Assembly (NCBI GenBank): GCA_937990185.1
Contig: CALKBI010000067.1
Span: 34,291 to 98,290, forward strand
Origin: an uncultured Neomegalonema sp.
GTDB lineage: Bacteria > Pseudomonadota > Alphaproteobacteria > Rhodobacterales > Rhodobacteraceae
DNA length: 64,000 nt
Direction of reading: 5' to 3'
Position 1 is the first letter of the stretch; every line of letters begins with the position of its first letter. The position numbers and the translations under genes were made by a program. The notes beneath the pieces were generated by a model. That model had not been told where the DNA came from, did not search any database, and saw nothing but the letters and a program-made list of their open reading frames with translations. Below, piece by piece: positions 63,506 to 64,000 of this stretch.

Positions 63506-64000
63506 TCAACCGCGCAATTGCTTCAACGCATCGGCGACACTCGCGTTTGCATCTCTCAGCTCAAAGCGGACCCGATGATCACGGCTTGATTTCCCTATCA
63601 TTTGGCCTTGCTTAACAATCGTACCGGGGCGCACTTCAGAATAATCGAGGCCCACAGTCAGGCTGCGCCAGCCGTTATCGTGTTCGATAACGACGAGAAC
63701 ACCCATGCCACCCCGTTCTACGTGAACGACTTTACCAGCGGCAGCGGCAGCAACAGGCGCATTGCCCTCACTGTCAATCTCGATTTGTCCTGCCTGAAGA
63801 CGGTAAACGTTCCCGTGGATCGGCCATGAGAAAGCCTTCGCTTTTTCAGCGGTTGCCGCATTGCTAACCGGAATTGACGCACGCTGGATCGAGATCGCGT
63901 GTTTCGTCGCATTTCCATTCGGACCAAATTGAGCGTTAGGCGGCGTGCGAACCTTCAGAACTGAACCATCCGCATCGGCGCTAATAATCTCAAAAAATGC
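63506..64000 (-). CDS. LytM/M23-fold protein, apparently degenerate, 5' part outside window
   Basis: The last 164 residues of a protein whose start is beyond the window. Hydrophilic sequence leads to a LytM-like beta domain: FSWPIHGNVYRLQAGQIEID, then PVAAAAAGKVVHVERGG-GVLVVIEHDNGWRSL and VKQGQMIGKSS. The zinc ligands of active M23 peptidases are not seen. The G-D/H site reads GQIEID and the later H-x-H site reads VRFELR. It may therefore be a non-catalytic LytM domain that regulates cell-wall amidases, as EnvC and NlpD do. The frame is open without stop across the window edge. Confidence 0.75.
   Translation of the reverse strand, partial: AFFEIISADADGSVLKVRTPPNAQFGPNGNATKHAISIQRASIPVSNAATAEKAKAFSWPIHGNVYRLQAGQIEIDSEGNAPVAAAAAGKVVHVERGGMGVLVVIEHDNGWRSLTVGLDYSEVRPGTIVKQGQMIGKSSRDHRVRFELRDANASVADALKQLRG

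Noticed and set aside
1..64000. CRISPR array, tRNA or rRNA genes, insertion sequence or prophage
   Set aside because: No regularly spaced repeats, cloverleaf-like sequences, transposase, integrase or phage structural genes were seen by reading; the GH19 protein is the only phage-like feature.

Overview
The window looks like chromosomal DNA from an alphaproteobacterium of moderate GC. The case rests on a Caulobacter-type divK-pleD pair, a dnaG-rpoD pair, the purC-purS-purQ and purL-bolA-grxD gene groups, an ETF:ubiquinone oxidoreductase, a DUF3572 protein, and palindromic repeats of kinds common in that class. The genus cannot be fixed from this sequence. A dimorphic lineage (Caulobacterales, Hyphomonadaceae or Rhodobacterales-like) fits but is only inferred. 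No rRNA, tRNA, CRISPR array, insertion sequence, integrase or phage gene was found. Genes at both window edges are cut.

1-4.6 kb holds the end of a flavin monooxygenase, a tandem pair of exported SGNH-like proteins, a small membrane protein and a Tat-exported metallo-beta-lactamase-fold hydrolase. 4.8-17.2 kb is a nutrient-scavenging island. It has an imidazolonepropionase-like amidohydrolase and a complete dipeptide-type ABC importer (binding protein, two permeases, one fused double ATPase). On the opposite strand are a second, Tat-exported binding protein and an enolase-superfamily enzyme. A Y-family DNA polymerase and an M20 amidohydrolase follow.

17.2-28 kb is mostly core metabolism: a tRNA-type N6-adenine methyltransferase, DUF2007, polyprenyl diphosphate synthase, ispE, a TPR protein and dapF. 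It also carries a coupled S1 protease/TauD dioxygenase pair, a GH19 lysozyme-like protein and ETF-QO. 28-36.1 kb carries dnaG, rpoD, small accessory genes, divK and pleD. 36.1-43.4 kb carries grxD, bolA, purL, a PAS_5 protein, an EamA transporter, a lipoprotein, purQ, purS and purC. 43.4-51.4 kb holds a repeat-bearing gap, a PCuAC-like protein that appears to lack its metal ligands, an ABC-F ATPase, a P460-type cytochrome and a large MscS channel.

51.4-63.4 kb is the most striking part. Ten same-strand genes, most joined by ATGA overlaps, encode two MurG-like and two GT4-like glycosyltransferases, a histidine phosphatase, a NodB-like deacetylase and a complete peptide-type ABC importer. The run ends at a strong bidirectional terminator. 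It reads as one functional unit that builds or trims a surface or periplasmic glycan and imports a related product. The specific function is not recognised. Beyond it lies the 3' end of a LytM-fold gene whose zinc site looks degenerate.
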